Positions 1 through 8,759 are shown, counted from the stretch's first letter. The stretch: 34,166 bases of DNA from Pseudomonadota bacterium (GCA_023387815.1 JAEWHK010000038.1:1-34166); one strand, 5' to 3'. The notes: a model not told the origin generated them from the letters alone. Made by a program: numbers and translations.

Positions 1-79
1 CGATACCGATACACGCACCGATAGCGCCCAGGCCGATGATGAAAGCGCAAGCAAGAGCAACGAAAGCTGCTGTGGTCAT
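1..79 (-). CDS. atpE: ATP synthase F0 subunit c (AtpE), 5' fragment
   Basis: Only the first 26 codons are in the window; the gene runs off the left edge. The visible N-terminus reads MTTAAFVALACAF, followed by the glycine-rich first transmembrane helix (IIGLGAIGACIG) typical of the proteolipid that forms the rotating c-ring of F0F1 ATP synthase. An AAGGAG Shine-Dalgarno lies 5 nt before the ATG. It follows atpB on the same strand, the standard atpI-B-E order. The second helix with the proton-carrying carboxylate is outside the window. Confidence 0.93.
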   Translation of the reverse strand, partial: MTTAAFVALACAFIIGLGAIGACIGI

Positions 80-211
80 GACAACTCCTTGTGGTTATGA
101 ACCTAAAACAATTTAAAGATGGAAAAAGTTACTGCTTAAAAAATGGTAAACCGGTACATACATTTCCCGGCCTACCCTCTACGGCATAACAGACTCTGCT
201 ATGACGAAACC

Positions 212-1099
212 TTAGTGGCCTTCATGCGACTGACCCAGATACACCAGTGTCAGCATCATGAAAATAAAGGCCTGAAGCAGGATAATCAGGATATGGAAAA
301 TAGCCCAGATGGATCCCGCCAGAACCTGGCCAATGCCAAGCCCGATATTCATTGCGGAGAAACCGGTCCACGCACCACCCAGCAGGGCGATCAGCATGAA
401 CAGCAGCTCACCGGCGAACATATTACCGAACAGCCGCATACCCAGTGAAACGGTTTTGGCAGCGTATTCGATAATATTGAGCAACAGATTGAAGGGCGAC
501 AGCAGAACAGCCGCAAAGCCATGTGCGTGGAAAGGTGCTGTGAACAGCTCTTTCACGAAACCGCCTGGGCTTTTGATTTTGATACCGTAGTAGAACGACA
601 GCAGCAGCACGGCCAGTGACATTCCCATAGGAACGTTCAGGTCAGCCGTAGGAAGAATGCGATGGTAATAGAGGGGACCGTGTTCATGGTGATCACCGGT
701 AAGACCCAGCCATCCGAAAATAGCGCCAGGCAGATCCACCGGAATCAGGTCAAGCGCATTCATGAGCGCAACCCAGAGGAAAACGGTCAGTGCAAGTGGG
801 GCAATGAATTTGCGGGAGACTTCATTATGAACAATACTTTTGGCCTGATCGTTGACCATATCGACGACCATTTCAACGCCAGCCTGAAAACGGCCTGGAA
901 CGCCGGAGGTGGCGCGACGCGCGGCCAGCCACAGAAGGAATACGACAACCAGACCCATGGCCAGAGACCAGAATACGGAGTCATAGTTGATGACGCTCAT
1001 ATCCAGAATGCTGGTTTGAGGATGACCTGTGTTGTTCAGATGTGCCAGGTGATGCTGGACATAAGCTGACTGAGGCGATACTTCGGCAGGTGCAGCCAT
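212..1099 (-). CDS. atpB: ATP synthase F0 subunit a (AtpB)
   Basis: This 295-residue polytopic inner-membrane protein forms the proton half-channels of F0F1 ATP synthase and contacts the c-ring. The diagnostic segment SLGMRLFGNMFAGELL spans residues 218-233. Arg222 corresponds to the essential arginine that releases protons from the c-ring, and an ALDLIP motif lies at 115-120. Five to six hydrophobic helices are visible (about 42-60, 98-118, 158-173, 196-212, 225-245, 255-288). The start ATG at 1099 has a TGGAG element about 10 nt upstream. It sits between atpI and atpE on the same strand. Length fits the betaproteobacterial family. Confidence 0.97.
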   Translation of the reverse strand: MAAPAEVSPQSAYVQHHLAHLNNTGHPQTSILDMSVINYDSVFWSLAMGLVVVFLLWLAARRATSGVPGRFQAGVEMVVDMVNDQAKSIVHNEVSRKFIAPLALTVFLWVALMNALDLIPVDLPGAIFGWLGLTGDHHEHGPLYYHRILPTADLNVPMGMSLAVLLLSFYYGIKIKSPGGFVKELFTAPFHAHGFAAVLLSPFNLLLNIIEYAAKTVSLGMRLFGNMFAGELLFMLIALLGGAWTGFSAMNIGLGIGQVLAGSIWAIFHILIILLQAFIFMMLTLVYLGQSHEGH

Positions 1100-1164
1100 T
1101 TAGTACGTACTCCAAATTCGCAGCCTGCTTCAGGCTGCATTCTGATTTATCCCATTTACGCCGG

Positions 1165-1746
1165 CTATTTGAGTTTATTCAACACAAGCAGCAGGACATA
1201 CCCCTTCAACACAACAACGAGTCCGATCAGCAGCGCAGGCCAGACCAGATAGGCTCCCCCGAACCTGACAACCAGTGCCAGCAGCGCGAGGGTTCCGCCG
1301 ATTTTCAGCGCCTGCGTCCAGAAGAACGTAAGCGCTCCGGCGTTTGCCTGACTGTATATCTTTACGAGCATATGAAGGGATGCAAATGAGGACGGGATCA
1401 GATAGACCAGCCCTCCAGCCAGCGCGGATAGCGCCGCATACCCCCCGGCTATGCCCCAGCTTGCCAGTACCGCAAGCAGCAACAATGCTGATTGCGCAAG
1501 TACCAGATTCACCAGGCCTTTCGCCGCCCTTGCGTTCATTCTGGCCCGCTCTTCTGGAGTCAGGCTTAATGGACGCGCTTCTCGTGGCGTTTCGTGTGGC
1601 TTTTCTGACATTGCCGGCGCGCTCTTTCCCACAGTGGCGTGTTGGTTACCAGCAACAGTCGCATTTTGTGATGCTTCGGGCTGCTGATTCCGGTCTTCCG
1701 GCAAATGCTTCGTACGACTTTGTGGGATGGCACCCGCTAGTTTCAT
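1165..1746 (-). CDS. atpI: ATP synthase subunit I (AtpI)
   Basis: AtpI is a small membrane protein encoded first in the atp operon; in other bacteria it helps assemble the c-ring. The predicted 193-residue product has a hydrophilic, Gln/Pro/Glu-rich N-terminus of about 70 residues, then four hydrophobic helices (roughly 76-100, 103-120, 142-162, 166-190) ending in a short basic tail. Identity rests on topology and position immediately ahead of atpB. The start is uncertain: the ATG at 1746 has a G-rich stretch upstream, while an internal ATG at 1611 (MSEKPHE) with a GGGAAAGAG element would remove 45 residues. Confidence 0.85.
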   Translation of the reverse strand: MKLAGAIPQSRTKHLPEDRNQQPEASQNATVAGNQHATVGKSAPAMSEKPHETPREARPLSLTPEERARMNARAAKGLVNLVLAQSALLLLAVLASWGIAGGYAALSALAGGLVYLIPSSFASLHMLVKIYSQANAGALTFFWTQALKIGGTLALLALVVRFGGAYLVWPALLIGLVVVLKGYVLLLVLNKLK

Positions 1747-1800
1747 GGTATTGCCCCCGCGCCGTTCATAACGGTTTTTAGCATTCAGTTAAGCCATGGG

Positions 1801-1830
1801 AGTATATCGTAAATTTCAAGTCACAGGCAA
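1801..1830 (-). promoter_or_regulatory. Candidate sigma70 promoter of the atp operon
   Basis: Read on the minus strand, TTGCCT (1830-1825) and TATACT (1806-1801) are separated by 18 nt, matching 4/6 and 5/6 of the sigma70 consensus. The predicted transcript would begin near 1794, about 50 nt ahead of atpI. It lies in the roughly 100-nt gap after the enoyl-CoA hydratase stop codon. The call is from consensus matching only. Confidence 0.45.
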
Positions 1831-1847
1831 GCCGCGGGGACGATTTC

Positions 1848-2627
1848 TTACATATTCTTGAAGGCCGGCGCACGCTTGTTCACGAAGGCATCCATGCCCT
1901 CTTTCTGGTCCCGCGTGGCGAACGTTGCATGAAACACACGGCGTTCGAACAACAGTCCCTGCTCAAGTGTTGTTTCCTGTGCAACATTGACACATTCCTT
2001 GGCCATCATGAGCGCGGTTTGTGACATTCCTGCCATACCCTGGGCAATTTTGATGACCTCTTCCAGGAAGCCTTCGACCGGGAGCACGCGAGCAACCAGA
2101 CCGGCACTTTCCGCTTCTTTGACATCCATCATGCGACCGGTAAGTACCAGGTCCATGGCTTTGGCCTTGCCAATGGCACGCGTCAGCCGCTGTGTACCGC
2201 CAAGGCCGGGAATAGTTCCAAGCTTGATTTCGGGCTGACCGAATTTTGCGTTTTCAGCAGCGTAAATCATGTCGCACATCATGGCCAGCTCGCAGCCGCC
2301 GCCCAGCGCGTAACCGGACACGGCAGCAATCACCGGCTTGCGGATGACATTTTTGATGGTTTCCCATTCGCCACAGATGTAATTGCTCTTGTACACATCC
2401 ATATAGTCCCAGCCTTTCATGGCGGCAATATCCGCTCCCGCCGCAAAGGCCTTTTCAGACCCTGTCAGTACGATCACATTGATGCTGTCGTCTCCCTGCA
2501 GAGCCAGCAGCGCATCGCTAAGGGAATGCATGACCTCGTTGCTCAGCGCATTGAGCACTTTCGGGCGGTTGATGGTGATGACGCCGACAGCGCCTTCAAT
2601 ACGGGATACGACAAATTCTTCTGACAT
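1848..2627 (-). CDS. Enoyl-CoA hydratase/isomerase (crotonase family)
   Basis: A 259-residue crotonase-fold enzyme that hydrates trans-2-enoyl-CoA to 3-hydroxyacyl-CoA in fatty-acid or amino-acid beta-oxidation. The crotonase signature is visible: the oxyanion-hole segment AFAAGADIAAM (60-70), SGYALGGGCELAMMCD (104-119) and the block FGQPEIKLGTIPGLGG (129-144). The two acid/base glutamates of true hydratases are present as Glu113 and Glu133, which favours hydratase over isomerase or dehalogenase members. It is monocistronic by position, lying divergent from the M61 peptidase and upstream of atpI. A TACAAT hexamer at 2714-2709 on the minus strand could be its -10 element, but no good -35 accompanies it. 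The CoA substrate cannot be read from the sequence. Confidence 0.93.
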   Translation of the reverse strand: MSEEFVVSRIEGAVGVITINRPKVLNALSNEVMHSLSDALLALQGDDSINVIVLTGSEKAFAAGADIAAMKGWDYMDVYKSNYICGEWETIKNVIRKPVIAAVSGYALGGGCELAMMCDMIYAAENAKFGQPEIKLGTIPGLGGTQRLTRAIGKAKAMDLVLTGRMMDVKEAESAGLVARVLPVEGFLEEVIKIAQGMAGMSQTALMMAKECVNVAQETTLEQGLLFERRVFHATFATRDQKEGMDAFVNKRAPAFKNM

Positions 2628-2659
2628 GTTTGGGTCTCCGGAGGATCTGATTGAGGGCA

Positions 2660-2705
2660 GTTGCGGCCTTGTTCCGCAACGCCCGGCATAACTGACATTG
2701 TGTCA
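2660..2705 (-). promoter_or_regulatory. Leader hairpin and TGACA/TGTCA dyad upstream of the enoyl-CoA hydratase gene
   Basis: Two inverted repeats lie in the 5' leader of the hydratase gene. A 7-bp perfect stem (2660-2666 with 2674-2680, GTTGCGG/CCGCAAC) encloses a 7-nt loop. A dyad TGACA-TTG-TGTCA lies at 2693-2705. Either could be an operator or an RNA structure; no regulator is assigned. Confidence 0.3.
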
Positions 2706-2752
2706 AATATTGTAGCCATTGAATGACGCAAAAACGACAAACCCCCGGTTTT

Positions 2753-2761
2753 TGCTATAGT
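2753..2761 (+). promoter_or_regulatory. Extended -10 promoter for the M61 peptidase gene
   Basis: The sequence TGCTATAGT is an extended -10 element (TGnTATAGT). Transcription would start near 2768, which leaves a leader of about 27 nt before the ATG at 2795. There is no clear -35 hexamer, as is common for extended -10 promoters. It supports the 2795 start over the in-frame ATG at 2723, which lies upstream of this element. Confidence 0.45.
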
Positions 2762-2794
2762 TGTCGGGTTAATCCTCAGAATGATCGAGCACGC

Positions 2795-4564
2795 ATGCCT
2801 CACGTCTTATACAGAATTACCCCCGCAGACCCTGCCGCCCACTACTTTGATGTCGAGGTCACGATTGACCGGCCGGATCGGCGCGGACAGGTGGTTTCAC
2901 TGCCAGCCTGGATTCCGGGCAGCTATCTGATCCGGGATTTTTCCAGGCATATTCATCGCCTCCAGGCCAGAACAGGACGCACGCCGCTGGATATCACAAA
3001 AGTAGATAACCATACCTGGCAGGTGGCACCGTGTTCGCGGCGCCTGACGCTGAGCTATCGCGTCTATGCCTGGGACTTGTCCGTCAGATGCGCGCACCTT
3101 GACCAGACACACGGGTTCTTCAATGGCACCAGCGTGTTTCTGAAAGTTCATGGCCGGGAGAATCAGCCCTGTCAGGTCGAGATTGCCGCCGGACCTGGCA
3201 CAGCCCACTGGCGCGTCTACACGAGTCTGAGGCCGGTGCGCCGAGGACGTCAGCCAACACGAGAGCATCGCTTCGGCCTGTATGAAGCGCCGGATTACGA
3301 CGCCCTGGTGGATCATCCGGTAGAAATGGGAACGCCGCATGTTGAGACGTTTACCGCTTGCGGCGCAAAACACGAGATGGTGTTCACGGGCGTGCTGCCG
3401 AATGTGGACTTCAAACGCATTGCACGCGATGCGGCAAAAATCTGCGAGACCCAGATCCGCTTTTTTGAACCGGAAACGCATCGTGCGCCGTTTCTGGACA
3501 GCGCCGACAAGTATGTGTTCATGACCTATGTGACGGGCAAGGACTATGGCGGGCTGGAGCATCGTGCCTCCACGGCCCTCGTGGCCTCTCGCCCCGATCT
3601 GCCCGTGATCGGCAATGACGAACGCAGCGAAGGCTATACGGGCTTTCTGGGTCTGGTCAGTCATGAATATTTTCATACCTGGAACGTCAAGCGGATCAAA
3701 CCGCAGGCCTTTGCCCCCTATGACTTCACTCGACCGAACCTGACCTCCCTGCTCTGGATCTTCGAAGGCTTTACCTCGTACTACGATGACCTGATGCTGC
3801 TGCGGTCCGGAGTCGTGGAGGAAACAGACTATTTACGACTTCTGGCAAAAACCGTCAGCAATGTGCATCGCGGCCCAGGCCGTCTGCATCAGAGCGTGGC
3901 AGACAGTTCCTTCGACGCCTGGAATCGCTACTATCGACAGGATGAAAGTTCGGTCAACAATATCGTCAGCTATTACACCAAGGGTTCACTGGTCGCTCTG
4001 GCGCTGGATCTGAGCATTCGCAATGCGACGCGCAACAGGAAATCGCTGGACGATGTGATGCGCCTGATGTGGAATAAATACGGACGCCGCTTTTACCAGA
4101 CGCGCCCGCGTGGCCTGGATGAAGACGAATTCCCTCAGTTGCTGAAACAGGCAACAGGTGTTGACCTGAGCGATTTTATTGAAGCTGCGACCCGACAGAC
4201 ACAGGATCTGCCACTGGCTGCCCTGCTGCGCAAACAGGGTGTGCTTCTTGAGTGGCAGGCCGAACGTCGCGCGCCGGGGATCGGCGCAGTCGTGCGCGCA
4301 ACGGCTGCCGGCGAACCAGGTATTGCCCAGGTTTATGAAGGCAGCGCGGCGCATGCCGCGGGATTGTCGGCAGGGGATGTTCTTGTCGCCCTGGACGGCC
4401 TGAAAATTGAAGTCGCCAGCTGGGACAAATTGCTGGATCGCTATCAGGCAGGCAGCCAGGTAATGATTCATTATTTCAGACGTGATGAACTGCGCAGCAC
4501 GACGATGACACTACAGGCGCCGCCTGATGACAAGTGCAATCTGAGAAGAGAAACCGACGCTTAA
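2795..4564 (+). CDS. M61-family metallopeptidase with PDZ domain
   Basis: A 589-residue protein resembling glycyl aminopeptidases of family M61. It has a beta-rich N-terminal domain (about 1-170), a zinc-peptidase core and a C-terminal PDZ domain (about 490-575, with GSAAHAAGLSAGDVLVALDG). The zinc motif is HEYFHTWNVKRIKP, with His290, Glu291 and His294; the third ligand is probably Glu324 in IFEGFTSYYDD, the arrangement of gluzincins. No signal peptide is evident, so it is probably cytosolic. The ATG at 2795 is preferred because its product begins directly with the conserved M61 N-terminus (PHVLYRITPAD) and a promoter lies between it and the upstream in-frame ATG. It converges on moeB. Substrate preference for glycine or alanine N-termini is family knowledge, not visible here. 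Confidence 0.9.
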   Translation: MPHVLYRITPADPAAHYFDVEVTIDRPDRRGQVVSLPAWIPGSYLIRDFSRHIHRLQARTGRTPLDITKVDNHTWQVAPCSRRLTLSYRVYAWDLSVRCAHLDQTHGFFNGTSVFLKVHGRENQPCQVEIAAGPGTAHWRVYTSLRPVRRGRQPTREHRFGLYEAPDYDALVDHPVEMGTPHVETFTACGAKHEMVFTGVLPNVDFKRIARDAAKICETQIRFFEPETHRAPFLDSADKYVFMTYVTGKDYGGLEHRASTALVASRPDLPVIGNDERSEGYTGFLGLVSHEYFHTWNVKRIKPQAFAPYDFTRPNLTSLLWIFEGFTSYYDDLMLLRSGVVEETDYLRLLAKTVSNVHRGPGRLHQSVADSSFDAWNRYYRQDESSVNNIVSYYTKGSLVALALDLSIRNATRNRKSLDDVMRLMWNKYGRRFYQTRPRGLDEDEFPQLLKQATGVDLSDFIEAATRQTQDLPLAALLRKQGVLLEWQAERRAPGIGAVVRATAAGEPGIAQVYEGSAAHAAGLSAGDVLVALDGLKIEVASWDKLLDRYQAGSQVMIHYFRRDELRSTTMTLQAPPDDKCNLRRETDA

Positions 4565-4607
4565 TGCGCGACACCAGCGGCTGATGCCTGAACAATGCCG
4601 AACGCAT

Positions 4608-5369
4608 TTACTCTGCGCGATCGCGGGAGGCGCAGACAGGACATTCGGGATTGCGCTCCAGATGTAGCGTCTGCCACTGCATGCTCAGCGCATCCAGCAT
4701 CATCAGCCGGCCTTGTAAATTCTCTCCGGCACCCAGCAATGTCTTGATGGTTTCGGCGGCTTCTACGCTGCCGATAATGCCCACCAGCGGCGCAAAGACG
4801 CCCAGCGTGGCGCAATTATCGGGCTGCAGATTATCTGAAGGCGGAAATACACAGGCATAACACGGTGAATCGGGGTGACGTGTGTCAAAAACCGTGACCT
4901 GTCCTGCGAACCGGATGGCAGCCGCAGAAACAAACGGTTTGGCCTGCATCACGCAAACCTGGTTGATCGCCTGTCGGGTATGAAAATTATCGGTGCAGTC
5001 AACGACAATATCTACATCACGCAGTAAATCCGCAAGGCGGTCGCTATCCACCCGTTCCACGATTGTTTCCGTGATGCAGTGCGGGTTGATTTGCTCGATG
5101 GCCTTTTGCGCCGATTGCGCTTTGCTCTGGCCGATACGGTCTGTCGTATGGATGATCTGACGCTGCAGATTCGAAAGTTCAACCTCATCATCATCGACCA
5201 GCACGAGCCGGCCAATGCCTGCCGAAGCCAGATACGCGGCTGCCGGTGAACCCAGGCCGCCAAGTCCTAAAATGAGTACGGAACTGCGCAGCAACTTCTC
5301 CTGACCCTCGATGCCGATGACATCCAGCATCAGGTGACGCGCATAGCGCAGCAGCTGCTCGTCATCCAT
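4608..5369 (-). CDS. moeB: Molybdopterin-synthase adenylyltransferase / ThiF-MoeB family E1-like enzyme
   Basis: A 253-residue enzyme that adenylates the C-terminal glycine of a ubiquitin-like sulfur carrier (MoaD or ThiS) in molybdopterin or thiamine biosynthesis. The Rossmann nucleotide loop GLGGLG spans 35-40, the VDDDEVELSNLQRQ block 58-71, and Asp126 sits in the conserved DCTDNFHTR segment. Structural zinc cysteines occur as CxxC pairs at 170/173 and 243/246. Full length for MoeB. It begins 2 nt after the ctpA stop, with its AGGAAAG ribosome site inside the end of ctpA, so the two are translationally coupled. No moaD or thiS gene is nearby, so MoeB versus ThiF is decided on overall likeness. 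Confidence 0.9.
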   Translation of the reverse strand: MDDEQLLRYARHLMLDVIGIEGQEKLLRSSVLILGLGGLGSPAAAYLASAGIGRLVLVDDDEVELSNLQRQIIHTTDRIGQSKAQSAQKAIEQINPHCITETIVERVDSDRLADLLRDVDIVVDCTDNFHTRQAINQVCVMQAKPFVSAAAIRFAGQVTVFDTRHPDSPCYACVFPPSDNLQPDNCATLGVFAPLVGIIGSVEAAETIKTLLGAGENLQGRLMMLDALSMQWQTLHLERNPECPVCASRDRAE

Positions 5370-5371
5370 TT

Positions 5372-7033
5372 TTACTTTCCTGACGCAGGCCCGGCTTTAT
5401 CATCGGGACTGACCTTGTCTGCCGGGGCCTTGCGATCCGCTGGCGCTGCTGGCGCGGGCTCGGCCTTGTCGCGTTCACGTGCGTCGTCAGACTCCTGTCC
5501 CGCGGGTTTATCATCATCTGCCTTGCCTGGCTCGGCCGCCTTTTTGGCAGTTTCATCAATGGATTTTTTCTCGGCCTGCTGCTCTTCTTTGCTGAGTGTT
5601 TTCTCGGCCACCGGTGCACCGCCCTTGACGGGTTTGCCCTGCAGTTTGTTAACGGCCTGCGTCAGTTGAAAATCTTCTGGCGATCCGAATTCAAACACCT
5701 CCTGTTCCTCGGCCGATTCATCCGGTTTGAGCGATGTGGTTCCCTTGACCTCTCCGTCTTTGCCGGCCTGATCATTGCTCAGATGTTCGGCAAGATCAGC
5801 TTCTCTGGGGAAACTGAACAGGTCGCCTTTTTCAGTATCGGTCACCACCACGTCCGGCACAATACCCGTTGCCTGTATGGACCGGCCAGAAGGCGTGAAG
5901 TAACGGGCTGTTGTGAGTTTCAGCGCTGTATTGTCATCCAGTGGCATGACAACCTGCACCGAGCCTTTGCCAAAACTGCGATTGCCCATAATGGTTGCGC
6001 GCTTGTGATCCTGCAGGGCGCCCGCCACGATTTCAGATGCGGAAGCCGAACCCACATTGATCAGCGTAACCATGGGCACGGTTTTTGTCCATGAAGGCAG
6101 GTCTTTCAGATAATCCTTGGCATTGTGCACATAATCGCCCGGATTCGCCTTGAAAACATGAGACTCCTGATCGATGCGCGATTTGGTGGACACAACGTTG
6201 ACGCCAGGCTTGAGGAATGCCGCAGACACGCCAATAGCACCCGTCAGCAGACCGCCAGGATCATTGCGCAGATCCAGTACCAGACCTTTGACCTTTCCTT
6301 TGGCATCCAGGTCTTTCAGCTGTTTGGCCAGATCGGGACCGGTACGTTCCTGGAACTGCGATACGCGGATGTAGGCGATGCCATCCTGCAGCATTTTGCT
6401 GCGCACGCTCTGTACCTTGATGACAGCACGGACCAGATCGAAATCAAGCTGCTTGCCGGTGGAAGGACGGCTGACCGACAGTTTGATGGCACTACCGACA
6501 TCGCCTCTGAGGTTTTTCACCACATCATTTAGCGGTTTGCCCTCCATGCTTTCACCGTTAATCCGGGTGATGATGTCGCCAGGCATGATCCCAGCCTTGG
6601 CGGCGGGCGTGTCTTCAATGGGCGATATGATTTTGACGAAACCTTTTTCCGGCCCGATCTCTATGCCGAGGCCACCGAATTCACCGTCGGTAGAGGCGCG
6701 CATTTCTTCATATTCGAGTTCATCCAGATACGCGGAATGCGGATCCAGATCCTGAACCATCCCCTTGATGGCCGATTCAATCAGCTTCTGGTCTGAAACA
6801 GGTTCAACGTAATTGTTCTTGATCGCAGCATAAATGCGCGCAAACCGCTGCAGCTCTGCAAACGGCAGCGATTCCTCGGCGGGCAGCGGGGTGTGAAGTT
6901 CAGGTGCAGGGACCTGACGTTCAGATTTGGCCGGTTTGGTCTGCGAAAGCGCAAGGGGCGAGTAGACCACCGCAGCTTGTATAAAGCCGATGGTAATCAA
7001 GGTGGTCAACTGGCGAACTGCAAACAATTTCAT
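5372..7033 (-). CDS. ctpA: Carboxyl-terminal (tail-specific) processing protease, S41 family
   Basis: A 553-residue periplasmic serine protease. An N-terminal hydrophobic segment (about 8-30) acts as signal peptide or anchor. The PDZ domain covers about 118-195 (EFGGLGIEIG, AGIMPGDIITRING). The Ser-Lys catalytic dyad is visible: Ser331 in GSASASE and Lys356 in SFGKGSVQ, 25 residues apart as in E. coli Prc, with Gln360 also conserved. The C-terminal tail after about 430 is charged and low in complexity (Lys, Asp, Glu, Ala, Pro), probably disordered. It lies between envC and moeB in one transcription unit. Pairing with an EnvC-like gene agrees with known roles of CtpA homologues in degrading peptidoglycan hydrolases, which is inference here. 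Confidence 0.95.
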   Translation of the reverse strand: MKLFAVRQLTTLITIGFIQAAVVYSPLALSQTKPAKSERQVPAPELHTPLPAEESLPFAELQRFARIYAAIKNNYVEPVSDQKLIESAIKGMVQDLDPHSAYLDELEYEEMRASTDGEFGGLGIEIGPEKGFVKIISPIEDTPAAKAGIMPGDIITRINGESMEGKPLNDVVKNLRGDVGSAIKLSVSRPSTGKQLDFDLVRAVIKVQSVRSKMLQDGIAYIRVSQFQERTGPDLAKQLKDLDAKGKVKGLVLDLRNDPGGLLTGAIGVSAAFLKPGVNVVSTKSRIDQESHVFKANPGDYVHNAKDYLKDLPSWTKTVPMVTLINVGSASASEIVAGALQDHKRATIMGNRSFGKGSVQVVMPLDDNTALKLTTARYFTPSGRSIQATGIVPDVVVTDTEKGDLFSFPREADLAEHLSNDQAGKDGEVKGTTSLKPDESAEEQEVFEFGSPEDFQLTQAVNKLQGKPVKGGAPVAEKTLSKEEQQAEKKSIDETAKKAAEPGKADDDKPAGQESDDARERDKAEPAPAAPADRKAPADKVSPDDKAGPASGK

Positions 7034-7062
7034 AGCGTATTCCGGAAAGTTGCCGGGCGCCG

Positions 7063-8697
7063 TTACCGGGCCAGCCAGCTCATGGGATCTACAGGCGCAG
7101 ACCCTTTTCTGATTTCAAAATAAAGGCCGGGGTCAACCTGCCCACCCGTGGCACCGACCCGCGCAATGGTTTCCCCAATCCGGACACGGTCTCCAACCCC
7201 CTTACTCAGGCTCTGATTGTAACCATATACGCTCAGGAAGCCATTCTGGTGATCCACAATGATGAGATTACCAAATCCCTGGACCCAGCTTGCGTAAACC
7301 ACACTACCACTACCTACGGCCTTGACTGGCGTACCACTGCCAGCGCGGATAAGAATACCACGCCAGACATCGCCGGTATCGGGGCGCGGGGTGCCAAAGC
7401 GTCCCTGCACGCTGCCGCGCACAGGCCACGGCGCACCGCGCTGCAACCCGGCTGCGCCGGACGACGCTTCTGCGGCTGCCTTGCGCTCGTCTTCCCTTGC
7501 TTTCTGGGCCAGGCGCACTTCTTCTTCAGCCTTCAATCGTGCAAGCCGGGCTTTTTCACGATCAATTTCCAGATTCTCGCGCTGCATGCGGGCCTGCGCC
7601 AGTTGCTGCTGGGCTGCCGCAGAGGAACGCGTGGCGGCTTCAAGATCGGGTTGCGGCTGGACGGTGGTGCCTGGCGCTGGTGGTGCGTTTTCACGTGCGC
7701 GCTGCAGCGCGGCGGCCTGCTCTTCTGCACTCAGGTAGGCTCGTTGCTCGGCTTCCCGGGCAGCCTGAGCCTGGCGTGCGGCCTGTTCTGCACGTTTGGC
7801 CGCCAGCGCAGCCTGACGAGACGCTTCACGGGCAGCACGCTCACGCGTTTCCTGCAGCGCCTTGCGTCTGGCGGCTTCACGCGCCTCACGCTCAATAGCA
7901 GCCTGCCGGATGGCTTCGCGCTGTTTGACGATATTGTTCTGGATGTCGTCGATCAGCGAATTCAATCGCCGGTCATCGCGGGCAAGCTTGCCCGCCTGCG
8001 AACGCCGGTCTTTCAGCTCGGCTTCAATCTTCACCAGGACGGCGGCATGTTTCTGCTGTTCTTTTTCAAGATCGCTTTTACCCTTGCGGGCGTCATCGGC
8101 CAGCGCCTTCAGCGTCTGCTGATGACCGGCCACTTTTGCCTTGACTGCGTCAAGACGGGCGATTTCCTTGTTCAGCGCCTGAACGGCGTTGGTGCGTGCT
8201 TTTGCCACATAGCTCAGGTAGGTCAGATCACGGCCAATTTTCTGGGCGTCATCACCGGACAGCAACGCAGCCCAGGGTGAAACCCCATTGGTGTACTGGG
8301 ATTTGAGCTGCTCGGCAAGTTCTTCACGACGCTGTTCCATCAGCGCCTGCTGCTCAGCCTGTTCCTTGCGCAGCCCGTCCAGTTCCTTTTCGGTATTGTC
8401 GCGCTGCTGATCCAGATCATCCAGACGCGCATTCAACCGCGAAATTTCACTTTCGGACTGACGCAGTGATTCGGTCACATCCTTGCGATCACTTTCTGAT
8501 TCGTCGATGCGCTTCTGCACCGAGGCAATCTTTTCCTGAAGATCGCGTCGCAGCCGCTCTGCGTTCTGCTGTTGTTTGGTCAGAGACGAAATGGACGGCG
8601 ACTGCGCCCACGCTGGCGTTGCTGCAGCGAGCAACAGACAGGCGAGCGCGAGGTATCCTGGCGAACACAATGACGACAGGTAGCGGCGTCCACTCAT
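7063..8697 (-). CDS. envC: EnvC-type murein hydrolase activator (degenerate M23 peptidase)
   Basis: A periplasmic protein with signal peptide (LALACLLLAAATPAWA), a long Gln/Arg/Ala-rich coiled coil over most of the middle, and a C-terminal M23/LytM domain (last ~125 residues). The catalytic positions of M23 peptidases are replaced: WRGILIRAG stands where a zinc-binding His is expected, YGYNQSL replaces the usual YGH, and LYFEIR replaces HxH. That pattern matches EnvC, which activates amidases for daughter-cell separation rather than cutting peptidoglycan itself. Three starts are possible: GTG 8742, ATG 8724 and ATG 8697. The last gives the cleanest signal peptide (MSGRRYLSSL) and is used here. 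It lies between gpmA and ctpA. Confidence 0.9.
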   Translation of the reverse strand: MSGRRYLSSLCSPGYLALACLLLAAATPAWAQSPSISSLTKQQQNAERLRRDLQEKIASVQKRIDESESDRKDVTESLRQSESEISRLNARLDDLDQQRDNTEKELDGLRKEQAEQQALMEQRREELAEQLKSQYTNGVSPWAALLSGDDAQKIGRDLTYLSYVAKARTNAVQALNKEIARLDAVKAKVAGHQQTLKALADDARKGKSDLEKEQQKHAAVLVKIEAELKDRRSQAGKLARDDRRLNSLIDDIQNNIVKQREAIRQAAIEREAREAARRKALQETRERAAREASRQAALAAKRAEQAARQAQAAREAEQRAYLSAEEQAAALQRARENAPPAPGTTVQPQPDLEAATRSSAAAQQQLAQARMQRENLEIDREKARLARLKAEEEVRLAQKAREDERKAAAEASSGAAGLQRGAPWPVRGSVQGRFGTPRPDTGDVWRGILIRAGSGTPVKAVGSGSVVYASWVQGFGNLIIVDHQNGFLSVYGYNQSLSKGVGDRVRIGETIARVGATGGQVDPGLYFEIRKGSAPVDPMSWLAR

Positions 8698-8759
8698 GCT
8701 GCCGTCTTTATGACATGCACGCATGGAGAACAGGAAACGCACAGAACACCCGGGTCACA

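Noticed and set aside
2897..3676. Long minus-strand open frame (259 codons) inside the M61 peptidase gene
   Set aside because: It is antisense to a well-supported zinc peptidase, has no family likeness or ribosome site, and its composition is what a GC-rich shadow frame gives.
7700..8600. Repetitive-looking GC-rich tract, considered as a DNA repeat
   Set aside because: It is the Ala/Arg/Gln-rich coiled coil of EnvC; the apparent repeats come from codon and amino-acid bias, not from tandem DNA units.
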